A stretch of DNA of 64,000 bases from Fratercula arctica (lineage: Eukaryota; Chordata; Aves; Charadriiformes; Alcidae), in NCBI GenBank assembly GCA_947846985.1, contig CANTUZ010000025.1, positions 2,664,100 to 2,728,099 on the forward strand, read 5' to 3'. Positions within the stretch are counted from its first letter, which is position 1. Every line of letters begins with the position of its first letter. A program made the translations under genes and the position numbers. The notes under the pieces were generated by a model, which was given only the letters and a program-made list of their open reading frames with translations, ran no database searches and was not told the origin of the DNA. This document shows, in pieces, positions 22,488 to 45,330 of the stretch.

Positions 22488-23056
22488 TGTGCTGGTTTTG
22501 GCTGGGATAGAGTTAATTTTCTCCATAGTAGCTTGTATGGGACTACGTTTTGGATTTTTGCTGAAAACAGTGTTAATAATATAGGGATGTTTTGGTGCTG
22601 AGCAGTGCTTACACAGAGTCAAGGCCTTTTCTGCTTCTCACACTGCCCTACCAACAAGTAGGCTGGGGGTGCACAAGAAGTCGGGAGGGGAAACAGCTGG
22701 GACAGCTGACCAAAGGGATATTCCATACCATATGATGACATGGTCAGCAATAAAAAGCTGGGGGAAGAAGGAGGAAGGGGAGACGGTCGGAGTTATGGCA
22801 TTTTGTTATCCCAAGAAACTGTTGTGCGTGATGGAGCCCTGCTTTCCTGGAGATGGCTGAACACCTGCCTGCCGATGGGAAGCAGTGAATGAATTCCTTG
22901 TTTTGCTTTACTTATTAAACTGTCTTTATCTCAATCCATGCGTTTTCTCACTTTTACTCTTCTGATACTCTTCTGATTCTCTCCCCCATCCCACCAGGGG
23001 AGAGTGAGCAAGCGGCTGTGTAGTGCTTAGTTGCCAGCTGGGGTTAAACCACAACA
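22488..23056 (+). repeat. Solo LTR inserted in an old CR1, with 5-bp target duplication
   Basis: Bounded by TGTGCTGG and ACCACAACA. GTTGT flanks it on both sides (22483-22487 and 23057-23061), and CR1 sequence continues across the site. It contains a TATA-like AATAAAAAG at about 22748 and ATTAAAC near 22914. It shares the overall plan (short U3, '...TTAAACTGTCTTTATCTCAA...') with the ERV copy 1 LTR but is a different family. It is related to the antisense solo LTR at 4047. Confidence 0.9.
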
Positions 23057-25243
23057 GTTGTCTACCCCAGATCCTTTTCAGCAGAGCCACTCCCCAGCCA
23101 GTCAATCCCCAGCCTGTATCATTATAAGGTGTTCTTTCTTCCCAGGACTTGGCATTTGGCCTTGTTGAATTTCATAAGGTTCTTGTTGGCCTATTCCTCC
23201 AGCCTGTCTAGGTCCCTCTGTATGGCAGTCCTGCCCTAGTGTATGTCAACTGGAACCCGACTCCACCCTACCCCCCCGAGCTTGGTGTCATCTGAAAACT
23301 TGCTGAGAGTGCACTCCGTTGCCTCCTCCAGGTCACTGATAAAGATATTAAACAGGACAGGTCCCAGGATAGACTCTACTTGTTACCAGCCTCCAGGCAC
23401 CACTACCTTTTGAGCCTGATCATCCAAGCAGTTTTTTACCCATCTGGTTTTCCACTCATCCAGACCATAATGTACTTACTTGGATACAAGAATATTGTGG
23501 GAGACAGTGTCAAAAGCTTTGCTAAAGTCAAGGTAAATAACATCCAGTGTTCTCCCCTCATCTACAAATCCAGTCATATCATAGGAGGCAATCAGGTTAG
23601 ACAGGCATGACTTACCCTAGGTGAATCCATGCTGACTCTTACCAGTCACTACCTTCTCCTTCATGTGCCCAGAAATATGTTTCAAGAGGATTTTCACAGG
23701 GATTGACGTGAGACTGACTGTCCTTTTGGGGGACTGGGTGCATTATCTTTCTCCATTTGTTGGGGACTTTCCCCAATCTCCGTGACTTTTCAAAGATGAT
23801 AGAGAGTGTCCTCACGGTAACATCAGTCAGCTCTTTCAGCATCTTCAGGTGTATCCCATCTGGTCCCATGGACTTGTATGGGTTAAGTTCTCTCAAGTAA
23901 TCCCTGACTTTCTCCCTGTTGGTTGTTCTCCTCCTTGAATCCTTTATCTAAGCACAAAGGCCTGGGAGACCGTGTTAGTGAAGGCTGAGACAAAGACATT
24001 GAGTACCTTAGTCTTATATTTGTCCACTCCACTGAGCAATGGTCCTACATTTTCCTTGTTCAGCCTTTTACTACTAATGTAGGGATACGAAGCTCTTCTT
24101 GTTGTCCTTGGTGCCCCTTGCAAGCATCGACTCTATGTGAATTTTGGCTTTCCTATTACCACCCCTGCATGCTTAGGCAATGTTTCAAAATTCATCCTTT
24201 GAAGTCTGTCCTTGCTTCCACCTTCTGCATGCGTCCTTTATGCATTGGAGCTCAGTTGTGAGTTCCCTGTTCAGCCAAGCCGGTCTCCTGATATGTCTGC
24301 TTGATTTTCTGAGCATCAGAATGGATCTTTCTAGCACTTGGAGGAGGTTGCCCTTGAAGACCTGCCAGCTTTCCTGAGCTCCTTTGCTTTTCAGAGCTGA
24401 CTCCTATGGGATCCCACCTACCAGTTCCCTGAATAAGCCCAAGTCTGCCCTCCTGAAGTCCAGGGTCTGTACTCTGTTTCTTTCATTCCTCACTTCCCTC
24501 AGGATCTTAAACTTCAGGATTTCATGGTCACTACAGCCAAAGCTGACATTTTATCATATCCCTGAGTAGTTCTTCCTTGTTCATGAGTAGCAGAACCAGG
24601 AGAGTGTCACCACTGGCTAGCCCCTCTAGTACCTGTATCAAGTAGTTACCGCTGGCACTCTTCAGAAACCTCCCGGATTGCCTGTGTTGCTCTGTGTTGC
24701 CCTTCCAGCAGATGTCAAGGCAATTAAAGCCCCCCCTCAAGAACCCCGGCCTGAGATCTGGGGACTTCCTCAAATTGTTTAAAGAAGACTTTGTCTGCTT
24801 TCTCAGCCTGATGGGCTGGTCTGTGACAAGCTCCCACCATGAGGTCACCCTTACTGTCCTCTCCTCTGATCCTGACCCACAAGCTCTCAACAATCCCATT
24901 GCCCATTCCATAGAACTCCATATATTTGAGATACTCATTCACACAGAGGGCACTCCCCCTCCCAGTCTTCCCTGCCTGTGTTTCCTAAAGAGCGTGTATC
25001 CATCCATCACAGAGCTCCAATCGCACAAACTCCCATCACGTCTCAGTTATTCCAGTGATGTCATAGTTCTGCATACACATGTGGAGCTCTAATTTCTCCT
25101 GCTTATTTCCCAGGCTGTATGCATTTATGCACATATACTTGAGGTGGGCCTCCTTTCACCCTGTTTTGTTGTTCCCAAGGTCTCTCTTGTATCTGTTGCC
25201 CTGCACCCTTTGCTTTCCACCCCATTCACCATGTCTTCACTTA
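23057..25243 (-). mobile_element. Old CR1 LINE, antisense, part 2 (ORF2 RT and endonuclease remains)
   Basis: Continuation of the CR1 at 21893. Decayed ORF2 blocks on the - strand include LNPYKSMGPDGIHLKMLKEL (about 23830-23890) and, near 24700-24950, remains of the endonuclease ([21 protein letters not shown]). Stops and indels are frequent. It is 5'-truncated near 25243, where a + strand CR1 begins head to head. It is clearly older than the neighbouring CR1 copies. Confidence 0.82.
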
Positions 25244-27066
25244 AATGTGGGTTGTAATCAAGCTCAACAGGAAGGGCTTCTACAAGTATATTGGAGGCAA
25301 AAGGAAGACCAGAGAAACTGTGGGCCCACTGTTGAATGAGACAGGAACCATGGTGATGGAGGATGCAGAGAAGGCGGAGTTACTGAATGCCTTCTTTGCT
25401 TTGGTCTTTACTGCTCGGCCCAGCCCTCAGGAGACCCAGGCCTTGGGGAAAGTAACGGGGAAAGAGGAAGACTTCCCCTGGGTTGAGGAGGATCGAGTGA
25501 GGGATCAATTAGGTCAATTAGATATTCACAAGTCTATGGGCCCCGATGGGATGCACCCGAGAGTGCTGAGGGAGCTGGCAGAAGTCATTGCTGGGCCGCT
25601 CTCCATCATCTTTGAAAGGTCCTGGAGAACAGGTGAGATGCCTGAGGACTGGAGGAAAGCTAATGTCACTCCAGTCTTCAAAAAAGGCAAGAAGGAGGAC
25701 CCAGGGAACTACAGGCCAGTCAGCCTCACCTCCATCCCTGGAAAGATGATGGAACAGCTCGTTCTGGGCCTCATCTCAAAGCATGGGGAGGAAAAGAAAG
25801 CTATCGGAAGTACTCAACATGGATTCACCAAGGGGAAATCATGTCTGACTAATCTGATAGCCTTCTACGATGGCATGACTGGATGGAGAGATGAGGGGAG
25901 GGCAGTGGATGTTGTCTACCTTGACTTCAGCAAGGCTTTCGACCTCGTCTCCCACAGCATCCTCATAGGGAAGCTTAGGAAGTGTGGGTTAGATGAATGG
26001 ACAGTGGGGTGGATTCAAAACTGGCTGAAAGAGAGAGCTCAGAGGGTCATGATTAGGGGCACAGAGTCTAGTTGGAGGTCAGTGACAAGTGGTGTTCCCC
26101 AGGGGTCAGTACTGGCTCCAGTCCTCTTCAATATATTCATCAGTGACCTGGATGAGGGGATAGAGTGCACCCTCAGCAAGTTTGCTGCTGACACAAAGCT
26201 GGGGAGGGTGGCTGACACAGCAGAAGGCTGTGCCGCCATACAGAGAGACCTGGACAGGCTGGAGAGTTGGGCAGAGAGGAACCTTATGAAATTCAACAAG
26301 GGCAAGTGTAGGGTGCTGCACCTGGGGAGGAATAACCCCATGCACCAGGACAGGTTGGGGGCTGACCTGCTGGAGAGCAGCTCTGTGGAAAGAGATCTGG
26401 GAGTCCTGGTGGACAACAGGATGACCATGAGCCAGCAATGTGCCCTTGTGGCCAAGAAGGCCAATGGCATCCTGGGGTGCATCAAGAAGAGTGTGGCCAG
26501 CAGGTCGAGGGAGGTCATCCTCCCCCTCTACTCTGCATTGGTGAGGCCGCACCTGGAGTACTGTGTCCAGTTCTGGGCTCTGCGGTTCAAGAAGGACAGG
26601 GAACTGCTGGAGAGGGGACAGCAAAGGGCTATCAAGATGATTAGGGGACTGGAACATCTCTCTTATGAAGAAAGACTGAGGGACTTGGGTCTTTTCAGTC
26701 TGGAAAAAAGACGCCTGACTGGAGACCTTATCAATGCTTATAAATACTTAAAGGATGGGTGTCAGGAGGATGGGGCCAGGCTCTTTTCAGTGGTGCCCAG
26801 CGACAGGACGAGAGCTAATGGGCACAAACTTGAACATAGGAAGTTCCACCTAAACATGAGGAGGACCTTCTTTACTTTGAGGGTGGCAGAGCACTGGAAC
26901 AGGCTGCCCAGAGAGGTGGTGGAGTCTCCGTCTCTGGAGACATTCAAAACCCGCCTGGACGCATTCCTGTGCAACCTGCTCTAAGGTGACCCTGCTCTGG
27001 CAGGGGGGTTGGACTAGATGATCTCCAGAGGTCCCTTCCAACCCTATGGTTCTATGATTCCATGAT
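25244..27066 (+). mobile_element. CR1 LINE, 5'-truncated, uninterrupted RT frame
   Basis: Begins within ORF2 just after the endonuclease ('aggaagggcttctacaagtatattgg') and runs to the 3' UTR and 'ggttctatgattccatgat'. It is very similar to the CR1 at 18140-21765. Confidence 0.92.
25245..26984 (+). CDS. CR1 ORF2 reverse transcriptase frame (579 codons), catalytic box altered
   Basis: A long open frame of RT plus C-terminal domain: [48 protein letters not shown], then FAAD where FADD is expected (about 26189), so the first catalytic aspartate is alanine. The C-terminal part ([18 protein letters not shown] to the end) is complete. The ATG at 25245 lies in the neighbouring antisense CR1, so the first few residues are a fortuitous fusion; CR1-derived codons start about four codons in. 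No endonuclease is present. It is inert despite the open frame. Confidence 0.88.
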   Translation: MWVVIKLNRKGFYKYIGGKRKTRETVGPLLNETGTMVMEDAEKAELLNAFFALVFTARPSPQETQALGKVTGKEEDFPWVEEDRVRDQLGQLDIHKSMGPDGMHPRVLRELAEVIAGPLSIIFERSWRTGEMPEDWRKANVTPVFKKGKKEDPGNYRPVSLTSIPGKMMEQLVLGLISKHGEEKKAIGSTQHGFTKGKSCLTNLIAFYDGMTGWRDEGRAVDVVYLDFSKAFDLVSHSILIGKLRKCGLDEWTVGWIQNWLKERAQRVMIRGTESSWRSVTSGVPQGSVLAPVLFNIFISDLDEGIECTLSKFAADTKLGRVADTAEGCAAIQRDLDRLESWAERNLMKFNKGKCRVLHLGRNNPMHQDRLGADLLESSSVERDLGVLVDNRMTMSQQCALVAKKANGILGCIKKSVASRSREVILPLYSALVRPHLEYCVQFWALRFKKDRELLERGQQRAIKMIRGLEHLSYEERLRDLGLFSLEKRRLTGDLINAYKYLKDGCQEDGARLFSVVPSDRTRANGHKLEHRKFHLNMRRTFFTLRVAEHWNRLPREVVESPSLETFKTRLDAFLCNLL

Positions 27067-27082
27067 CTTCCAGCCCCGATGT

Positions 27083-27490
27083 TTATAGTTTAAAGCTCAC
27101 CAGGTTGGTCAACCTGTTGGCAAAGATGCTCTTTCCTAACCTGCACCAAAGTTTAATATAAAACCACCCCTGCAACACATTCAGGATAATCAACAATAAT
27201 ATCACAGTGTTGGGAAAGTAACAATCATTTCCAAAATCCCCTAGCTCTGGTGGTGTCAATTTGGCATGAGCATAAAAGGGTGCAGTAAACTTTCCCAAGG
27301 TAAAATTGAAAGTGCAATTAGTAATAGAATCCATTACGTGATGCTCAAGATATGCAGGTAAAACCGTTATCCAATTTATCATATTATAGATGCATCAAAA
27401 ACCACAGCAGAATAGCACATTTAAACCACTGCATACAAACACAAAGAGCAAATAAACTATACAACACATTCAGCAGGTTAAGCAGCCCAG
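27083..27490 (-). pseudogene. Remnant of a retroviral gag N-terminus (divergent relative of copies 1-3)
   Basis: Two antisense frames (27384-27596 and 27083-27382) carry hydrophobic segments: LLNLLNVLYSLFALCVCMQW and VILLLIILNVLQGWF. The latter resembles the hydrophobic MFLVLCLLNVFQ segment in the same kind of context (acidic/aromatic lead, basic follow-up) in ERV copy 1 Gag. I infer a decayed gag 5' part of a related but distinct ERV family. No LTR was found at its edges; it is sandwiched between two CR1 copies. Other origins cannot be excluded. Confidence 0.4.
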
Positions 27491-27494
27491 TACA

Positions 27495-28172
27495 GGCTAG
27501 GATCCATGTGGCTGGGGAGCAGCCTTGCTGAAAGGGACCTGGTGGACAACAAGCTGAACACAGGTCAGCAGTGTGCCACTGCAGAAAAAAAAGCAAATAG
27601 GGATCCTGGGCTGCATCTGCAGGGGCATTATTAGCAGAGACAGAGATGTGATCATCCCACTGTACTCAGTGCTTGTCAGGCCATGTCCAGTTCTGGTCCC
27701 CACAATTCAAGATAGATGTGGACAGACTGGAGAGGGTCCAAAGGAGGGCCATGAAGATAATCAAAGGGTTGGAGAACCTGTCCTATGAGGAAACACTGAA
27801 GGAGATGGGTCTTTTCTCCCAGGAGAAGAGAAGGCTCAGGGGGTCCTAATCACAGTATTCCAGTAGTTAGAGGGCAGCTACAAAGAGGACGGAGGCTCTC
27901 TCGTCACAAGGAGACACATGGAGAAGACAAGGAGCAATGGGTTCAAGTTGCACTGGGAGAGGTTTAATCTCCATATAAGAAAGAAACTTTTTACAGTGAG
28001 AACAATCATTCACTGGAACAACCTCCCCAGGGATGTGGTGGAGTCCCCGTCACTGCAAGTTTTCAAGATGCGATTGGACAGTGCGCTAGATAATCTCATA
28101 TAGGCTCCCTCTCCCACGACAGGTTGGACCAGAAGATCTTTTAAGGTCCCTTCCAACCTGGGCTGTTTAATG
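27495..28172 (+). mobile_element. CR1 LINE fragment of a divergent subfamily
   Basis: ORF2 C-terminal region with the order seen in other CR1 copies ('ggacctggtggacaacaagctgaac', a degraded 'ctgcatctgcaggggcattatt' block, then 'gtggtggagtccccgtcact') and the 3' UTR 'aggttggaccagaagatctttta'. Frames are broken by stops. The last in-frame piece at 27918-28103 still reads as the CR1 C-terminus. It is more diverged than the 18-kb and 25-kb copies. Confidence 0.82.
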
Positions 28173-28430
28173 ATATATGCCTCATTCCCTTCTCAAAGTG
28201 TGGTCATTAATAGCTAACACAAATTGCTACATCAATCACCTGTCTTTCTCATACCACTCCTTGCTTTACTTAGTAGAGAAGTTTTCCCCCATTCCCTCAA
28301 TAAAATCATAGAATGGTTTCTGTTGGAAGGGACCTTTAAAGGTCACCTAGTCCAATCCCCCTGCAATGAGCAGGGACATCTTCAACTAGAGCAGATTGCT
28401 CAGAGCCTTGTCCAACCTGAACTTGAATGT

Positions 28431-31271
28431 TTACAGGGATGAGTCATCTACCACCTCCCTGGGCAACCTGTTCCAGTGTTTCACCACACTTACTGTAAAA
28501 AATCTAAAGTCTAAATCTTCCTCTTTCAGTTTAAAACCATTACCCCTTGTCTTATTGCAACAGGCCCTACTAAAAACTCTGTCCCCATCTTTCTCATAAG
28601 CCCCCTTTAAGTACTGAAAGGCTGCAATAAGGTCTCTCCGGAGCCTTCTCTTCTCCAGGCTGAACAACCCCAACTCTCTCAGCCTTTCCTTACAGGAGAG
28701 CTGTTCCATCCCTCTGATCATTTTTGTGGCCCTCCTCTGGACATGTTCCAACAGGTCCATGTCCTTCTTGTGCTGAGGACTCCAGAGCTGGATGCAGTAC
28801 TCCAGGTGGGGTCTCACCAGAGTGGAGTAGAGGGACAGAATCACCTCCCTCGCCCTGCTGGTCACGCTTCTTTTGATGCAGCCTAGGATACGGTTGGCCT
28901 TCTGGGCTGTGAGGGCACGTTGATGGCTCATGTCCAGATTTTCATCCACTAGCATCTCCAAGTTCTTCTCCACAAGGCTGCTCTCAATCCATTCATCCCC
29001 CAGTCTGTACTGATACTAGGGTTGCCCAGACCCAGGTTCAGGATCTTGCACTTGGCCTTGTTGAACTTCATGAAGTTCACATGGGCTCACTTCTCGAGCT
29101 TTTCCAGGTCCCTCTGGGTGGCATCCCATCCCTCAGGCATGCCAGCCACACCACTCAGTTTGGTGTCATCTGCAATCTGGCTGAGGATGCACTCAATCCC
29201 ACTGTCTATGTCATTGATGAAGATATTGAACAGTACTGGTCCCAATACAGATCCCTGAGGGACACCACTTGTCACCGATCTCCATCTTGACATCGAGCCA
29301 TTGACCACTACCCTCCAGATGTGACCATCCAACCAATTCCTCATCCACCAAACAGTCCACCCATCAAATCCATATCTCTCCAATTTACAGAGAAGGATGT
29401 TGGGGGGGATTGTGTCAAAGGCCTTACAGAAGTCCAGATAGATGATATCCGTAGCTCTTCCTTGTCCACTGATGTAGTCACTCCATCACAGAAGGCCACT
29501 AGCTTGGTCAGGCAGGACTTGCCCTTGGTGAAGCCATGCTGGCTGTCTCGAATCACCTCCCTGTCCTCCATGTGCCGTAGCATAGCTTCTAGGAGGATCT
29601 GTTCCATGATCTTCCCAGGCACAGAGGTGAGGCTGACAGGGCGGTAGTTCCCAGGGTTCTCCCTCCTTTCTACCCTTTTTAAAAATGGCTGCAACGTTTC
29701 CCTTTTTCCAGTCACTGGGTACTTCACCTGACTGCCATGACTTTTCAAATATCATGGAGAGTGGCTTGGCAACTACATCAGCCAATTCCCTCAGGACTCT
29801 GGGATGCCTCTCATCAGGTCCCATAGACTTCTGTATATTCAGGTTCCTCAGGTGCTCATGAACCTGATCTCTCTTACAGTGGGAGGGACTTTGCTCCCCC
29901 AGACCCTGCCTTGCCGTCCATCCTCTCAAGAGGTGTGGGAAGAGAGATTGCCAGTGAAGACTGAGGCAAAAACATTGTTGAGTACCTCAGCCTTCTCCTT
30001 GTCCGTTGTTACCAATTTTCCCGTCATGTTCATCAAGGGGTATACGATTTCTTTGACCTTCCTTTTCTGGCAGACATACCTGTAGAAGCCCTTCTTATTA
30101 TCCTTTGCGTCCCTTGCTAAGTTCAGCTCCAGCTGTGCCTTGGCCTTCCTGACCCTATCCCTAAAAAAACAGGCAATGTCCCTATACTCTTCCCAGAATA
30201 CCTGTCCTTGCTTCCACTGCCTGTGCAGTTCCTTCTTGCCCTTTAGTTTGACCAGCAGGTCTTGACTCAGCCATGCTGGTCTCTTGCCTTCCTTTCCTGA
30301 TTTCTTACACCTGGGGATCGAGAGCTCTTGCACTCTATGGAAAGTGACCTTAAAGATCTGCCAGCTCTGTTCTGCTCCCTTGTCCCTGAGGGCAGTTTCC
30401 CAGGGGGTCCCATTGACTAACTCCTTGAAGAGCTGCAAGTTTGCTTTCCTAAAATTCAGGGTCCTGACTACTCTTCCCCTGACCCATGTCCCTCAGGACT
30501 GCAAACTCCACCAGCACATGATCACTGCAGCCCAGGCTGCCTCCAGTCTTGACATCACCAATTAGCTCACTTGCCTTGGTGACCATCAGGTCCAGTATCG
30601 CATCCCCTCTGGTGGGGCTGTCTATTACCTGGCCTAAGAACTTACCCTCCATGCACTCCAGGAGTCTCCTGGATTGCCTACAGCTCACTGTGCTACTTTT
30701 CCAGCAGATGTCGGGGGGGGTTGAAGTCCCCCAGCAGGATGAGAGCCTGCGAGTGCGATGCCTCCTGTAGCTGGAGTAAGAAGTCTTCGTCAATAGGCTC
30801 CCCTTGATTGGGTGGCCTGTAGTAGACACTAAGCACAAGGTTCCCTTTGTTGCCTTGGTCTCCAATTCTTACCCATAAGCTTTCAACCTGCTCGTGGCTT
30901 TTCTTCAGAGGCAGCTCTTCACACTCCAGCCATTTCCTGATGTAGAGGGCAACTCCTCCACCCCTCCTTCCTCGCTTGTCCCTTCTGAACGGCCTGCAGC
31001 CATTGATAGCTGTACTCCAGTCATGGGATTTGTCCCACCAAGTTTCAGTAATGGCAACTAGGTCGTAGCTTTCTAGCAGCAAGGTGGCTTCCAGCTCCTC
31101 CTGTTTGTTGCCCATGCTGCATGCATTGGTGTAGAGGCACTTCAGCTGGGCTGTCAGAAGTGTCACCTTTTTAGAGGAACACCCCTTAATTCCTTTGAGG
31201 TATTTCACTGGTGTTCCCCTGTTGGCTCCTACTACCTCAGGAGCCCCTGGCTCATCTCTGTAAGACTTCAA
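28431..31271 (-). pseudogene. ORF2 of the antisense full-length CR1, several frameshifts
   Basis: Reading the - strand from 31271: [43 protein letters not shown], then RT parts with [74 protein letters not shown], and the C-terminal domain to 28431. At the catalytic motif the frame reads 'IADDTKLSG', so ADD is kept. Frame changes occur near 30700, 30440, 29930, 29740 and 29340. A G8 run at about 30713-30720 accounts for one of them. Inactive. Confidence 0.85.
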
Positions 31272-31408
31272 GTGTGCTCCAGTCTACCCAGCAAGTCTCA
31301 CAGCAACAAGCTGAGGGCCCTCGCTAGCACCCTGTCCTTCAAGCCTTGGCATGTCATTCTATGGCTTGTCATGGGCGAGCCTGATATTACCCCACTCCCC
31401 CTTCCAGT

Positions 31409-32380
31409 CTAGTTTAAAGCTCTGTCAATGAGCCCCACTAGCTCATGAGCAACAACACTCTTCCCCCTTTGAGAAAGGTGAATCTCATGCAACACCAGCA
31501 GGTCTGGTGCCATGTAGACTATCCCATTATCAAAAACCCCAGACATGTAGCCATGTATTAACAGACTGGGTCCGTCTGTTTCTTCCAATATCACTGCCTG
31601 CAACTGGAAGGATAGAGGAAAAACTTACCTGTGCCCCAGATTCCCTTACCAACTGTCCCAAGGCCCTGAAGTCTCTTTTGATAGCCCTTGGACTACGCAT
31701 TGTGGCTTCATCACCACCCACATGGAAGAGCAGTAATGGGTAATAGTCTGAGGGCTGTACCAGGCTAGGAAGTTTCCTAGTGATGTCCTTAATCCAGGCC
31801 CCAGCGAGGCAGCAGATGTCCCTAAGAGGAAGGTCTGTCCGGCATATTGGACCCTCTGTTCCCTTCAGAAGGGAGTCACCTACAACTATAACCTGTCTTT
31901 TTTTCCTTGTGGAGGTGGTCACGATACAGGGGGTAGGCCTTTCTGACCTTGGCAATATCTCTGGTGTAGATGGACCATCATCCACATCATTCATTGACTG
32001 ACCTTCCAAATCCAAAGCCTCATACCTGTTATATAGGAGCACCTGGGAAGGCGAGGTAGGCAAGGAGGGAGTTCGCCTGCCCCCCCCAAGCAAAGACTTG
32101 CCTCCATTCACTTCCTTCTTTTAAGCTACTGCCTTCTGCCTGGTGGGGAGAAGGATACAGGATCCCCTTGATCTTATGATTTTTCTGGTGGCTGTTCCTG
32201 TCTCAGGGAGGGCAGAGCATAGTTCCACCAGTCCCTCTCTTTCTCAGACTCCCTGATGCTCCTTAACCTGTCCACTTCCTCTCAAGCTCTGCCACCAAGC
32301 TGAGCAGATCATCCACCTGGTCACACCTAACACAGCTGTTCTCACTACTGCCATCAGGTACTAGTTAAAGGCTCTGGCAC
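31409..32380 (-). pseudogene. ORF1 of the antisense CR1, GDSL domain and zinc-finger/coil remains
   Basis: The - strand frame 32111-31530 carries VIVVGDSLLKG (GDSL nucleophile block), [15 protein letters not shown] and SFSSILPVAGSD; the tail continues in another frame (31603-31409, LHEIHLSQRGKSVVAHELVG). Upstream (about 32270-32370) the - strand reads a CVRC zinc-ligand pair followed by a leucine-rich heptad-like stretch (DDLLSLVAELER), matching the known CR1 ORF1 plan of a zinc-binding N-terminus, a coil and an esterase. A frameshift separates the two parts. Confidence 0.72.
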
Positions 32381-32840
32381 ACGCTGCAGCCTGAGATCTG
32401 GATGGCTGCATGGTTTTGTGGGAGGTCTGTCTGAGTAGCCACATCAGTTCTGGTGAGTGCAGAGGATATAGTTTTCTGCTAGGTGGATACCATAGTTAAA
32501 CTCCTTCTGGGAGGATGATGACCACCAACTGAACCCACCTTTTGAGCTGGTAGGGTGATGATGCTGTTCCCACACACCCTTCCACACAAAGCACCACACC
32601 ACACCCTGGTTGCTAGTGCTCCCTAGGCTGATTTTTATAGGTGTGTGGGGTGGCTGCGGTTGCTCTGGCAATGCCCAGGCCTCATCAGTGTCTCTCTTTT
32701 GAGCTGCCAACTCCTGGCAGGTCTCTCTGCTGCCCTGGCATTTCCTTACCTCAGGAAATCCCGCTGTACACCAAGATCTGATATGCTGCTGCAGACAGGG
32801 CTAGCACCAGAGCAGCTTGCCTTGGTGACTCAATGTTGCA

Positions 32841-43481
<10,641 letters not shown>

Positions 43482-43593
43482 ATCTATGAGGATTCCATCG
43501 TTCTTCAGTCTGTATTCAAAAGTGCACGACAGAAGATTGCCAAAGAAGAGAGTGAGGATGAAAGCGATGAGGAGGAGGAGTCAGAGTCAGAAT
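43482..43593 (+). CDS. SMARCA2: SMARCA2 exon D: last bromodomain helix and acidic stretch
   Basis: 112 bp: [20 protein letters not shown] (bromodomain helix C) then [17 protein letters not shown], a glutamate/serine acidic run somewhat shorter than in mammalian BRM. It ends with one base of a split codon before a consensus donor (T|gtaagt). The following intron is the one carrying the two inverted proviruses. Confidence 0.95.
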
Positions 43594-44087
43594 GTAAGTT
43601 CCCTGCTGAATGCTGAGAAGGAAATACATTTAGGGAAGACAAGGGAATTCATTTTTCCATTTGTGTACTGAGATTGGTTATAGACTTTCATTTTCCACTG
43701 GTGGAAGTTGTTTCTTATAAAGTTTGCTGTTTTGTCTGCTTACATTCAGCTTAAGTCTCTTGGCTACTCTATTCTGTCTATATTTCTCAGAATTGTGCTG
43801 AAGATTCAAGTATTCATAGGGTGTAAACAAAACACAGTAGGTGCTTTTAAGCACTGCTCAGATGGTAATAGATCTGACTTATCCTTATCTAAGTGACCAT
43901 GAGTATATGTGGACCCTTCTTTTCCTAATCATGTCACTTGTAAATATAAGAGCCTAGAACTAGTGACTTCCTTAATTCATAGGTGAGCAACCTTTCTGAT
44001 ATTATGCAACATATATGATTAAGAACCAGAAAATGTTAATTCAGTGAGACAAAGGGAAAATAGAACTCAGACTGTTTGGTAAGCAGG

Positions 44088-44447
44088 TGTCCTGGTTCCG
44101 GTGGGGATAGGGTTAATTCTCCCCAGGCTCTGGCAGGGACACAGGTATTCCATCCCACGTTTGCCATGCCCAGTCTGTAGCCAGGAGCTGGCTGGGGGAG
44201 GAAGTCTCCGCAGGGGTCCTGCTGGGGCTTCCGGGGTTCGGTCGGTGAGCTCTGGTACCGTTTGTACATTCCTCTATCCGTGGTGTTGTTGTTTTCTTGT
44301 TCCCTTTGCTGTTCTGTTAAACTAGTTTTGCCTTTTTCTTCTGATCCTCCCCCCACGGCCGGGGGGGGGGGGGGGGGGAAGTGTGGGGGGGTGGTGTGAG
44401 AGAGCATCCACGTGGTTCTTTGTTGCTGTCTGAGGCTAAACTACACA
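44088..44447 (+). repeat. Solo LTR with 5-bp target duplication and G18 run
   Basis: Starts TGTCCTGGTTCCGG and ends ACTACACA. GCAGG lies directly outside both ends (44083-44087 and 44448-44452). It is homologous to the LTR of copies 1-3 but diverged in the middle (an extra 'ctccccaggctctggc' block), so it comes from a related subfamily. It contains an uninterrupted run of 18 G (44361-44378) followed by more G-rich sequence. Confidence 0.88.
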
Positions 44448-44968
44448 GCAGGAGATGACATTCATAATTTAAGAGGCCCAGCTAACATACTGTGAGATGG
44501 GCCCAGGCTGGGCCAAAAATTCATCTGGGATCTAGGGCATGCTGCAGGTAAAGTTGGAGAATCTCTTTTAAGAAGTGATACTAATCTCTTATTAAATTAT
44601 TCTGATTATTTTATTATCTTCATTGGTAAAAATGTATGTCTTTTATTTCCAATTTGAATTTTAATTTGCTGCATCTCTGCTATTCCACAGAATTGCTAGT
44701 AGGCAACACACTGCTGTAAAAAAAAAAATACTATAGAAAGAGCCAGATCTACATATTACCTTTCAGCTCCCCTGACCAATTAAAGTTTCCTCAATAGGTA
44801 CCTTCTCACATAACCTCTGAACTTGAAGTCCCTGCAAATTTGGAAACATGATATTGTGGAAAAGGAGGGATCCCTTCATTCTGCTTTCTGCCACCCAAGT
44901 GCTTCTACCCATACTTTCTAACTACCTAGAACTGCACTTTGAAAGTGTGTCTGGATAGAGAAACTAGA

Positions 44969-45303
44969 TGTCCTGGTTCCGGCAGGGACAGGGTTAAGTA
45001 TTCCATGCCATGTGAGCCACGCCCACCCTGAGATTAAAAGGAGGGAGGGGGCGAGCAGTCGGGTTGGGAGCCGGCTGGCGCGTCCCGGGGCCGGACCGGC
45101 GGGGAGCGGCGGTTCCGTAATCGCATTTGTATATTTCTCTGTCGGTGTTATTGTTGTTGTTTTCTTGTTCCCTTTGCTGTTCTGTTAAACTGCCTTTGTC
45201 TCAACCCGAGAGTTTTGCCTTTTCTTTTGATCCTTCCCGTACCGGGAAGTGCTGAGCGAGCGACACGTGGTTCTTTGTTGCCATCTGAGGCCAAACCACG
45301 ACA
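44969..45303 (+). repeat. 5' LTR of ERV copy 2
   Basis: 335 bp, TGTCCTGG...CCACGACA. Same structure as the copy 1 LTR: ATTAAAAG TATA-like box near the start, GC-rich R, T-rich tail. Confidence 0.92.
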
Positions 45304-45312
45304 GTCCTTATT

Positions 45313-45330
45313 TGGCGCCCAACGTGGGGC
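45313..45330 (+). promoter_or_regulatory. Primer binding site, tRNA-Lys(1,2), perfect
   Basis: TGGCGCCCAACGTGGGGC, 9 bp after the LTR, exactly complementary to the 3' 18 nt of tRNA-Lys1,2. The other two copies each have one CpG-derived mismatch. Confidence 0.9.

Larger units (their letters stand above)
28303..32840 (-). mobile_element. Near full-length CR1 LINE, antisense
   Basis: About 4.5 kb, close to a full-length CR1. The 3' end is at 28303 ('aaaatcatagaatggtttc' reversed), followed leftward-to-rightward on the - strand by the ORF2 C-terminus, RT, endonuclease (to about 31140), ORF1 (31409-about 32380) and a GC-rich 5' region to about 32840. Most genomic CR1 copies are strongly 5'-truncated, so a copy retaining its 5' region is uncommon. 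The exact 5' edge is uncertain. Confidence 0.85.
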
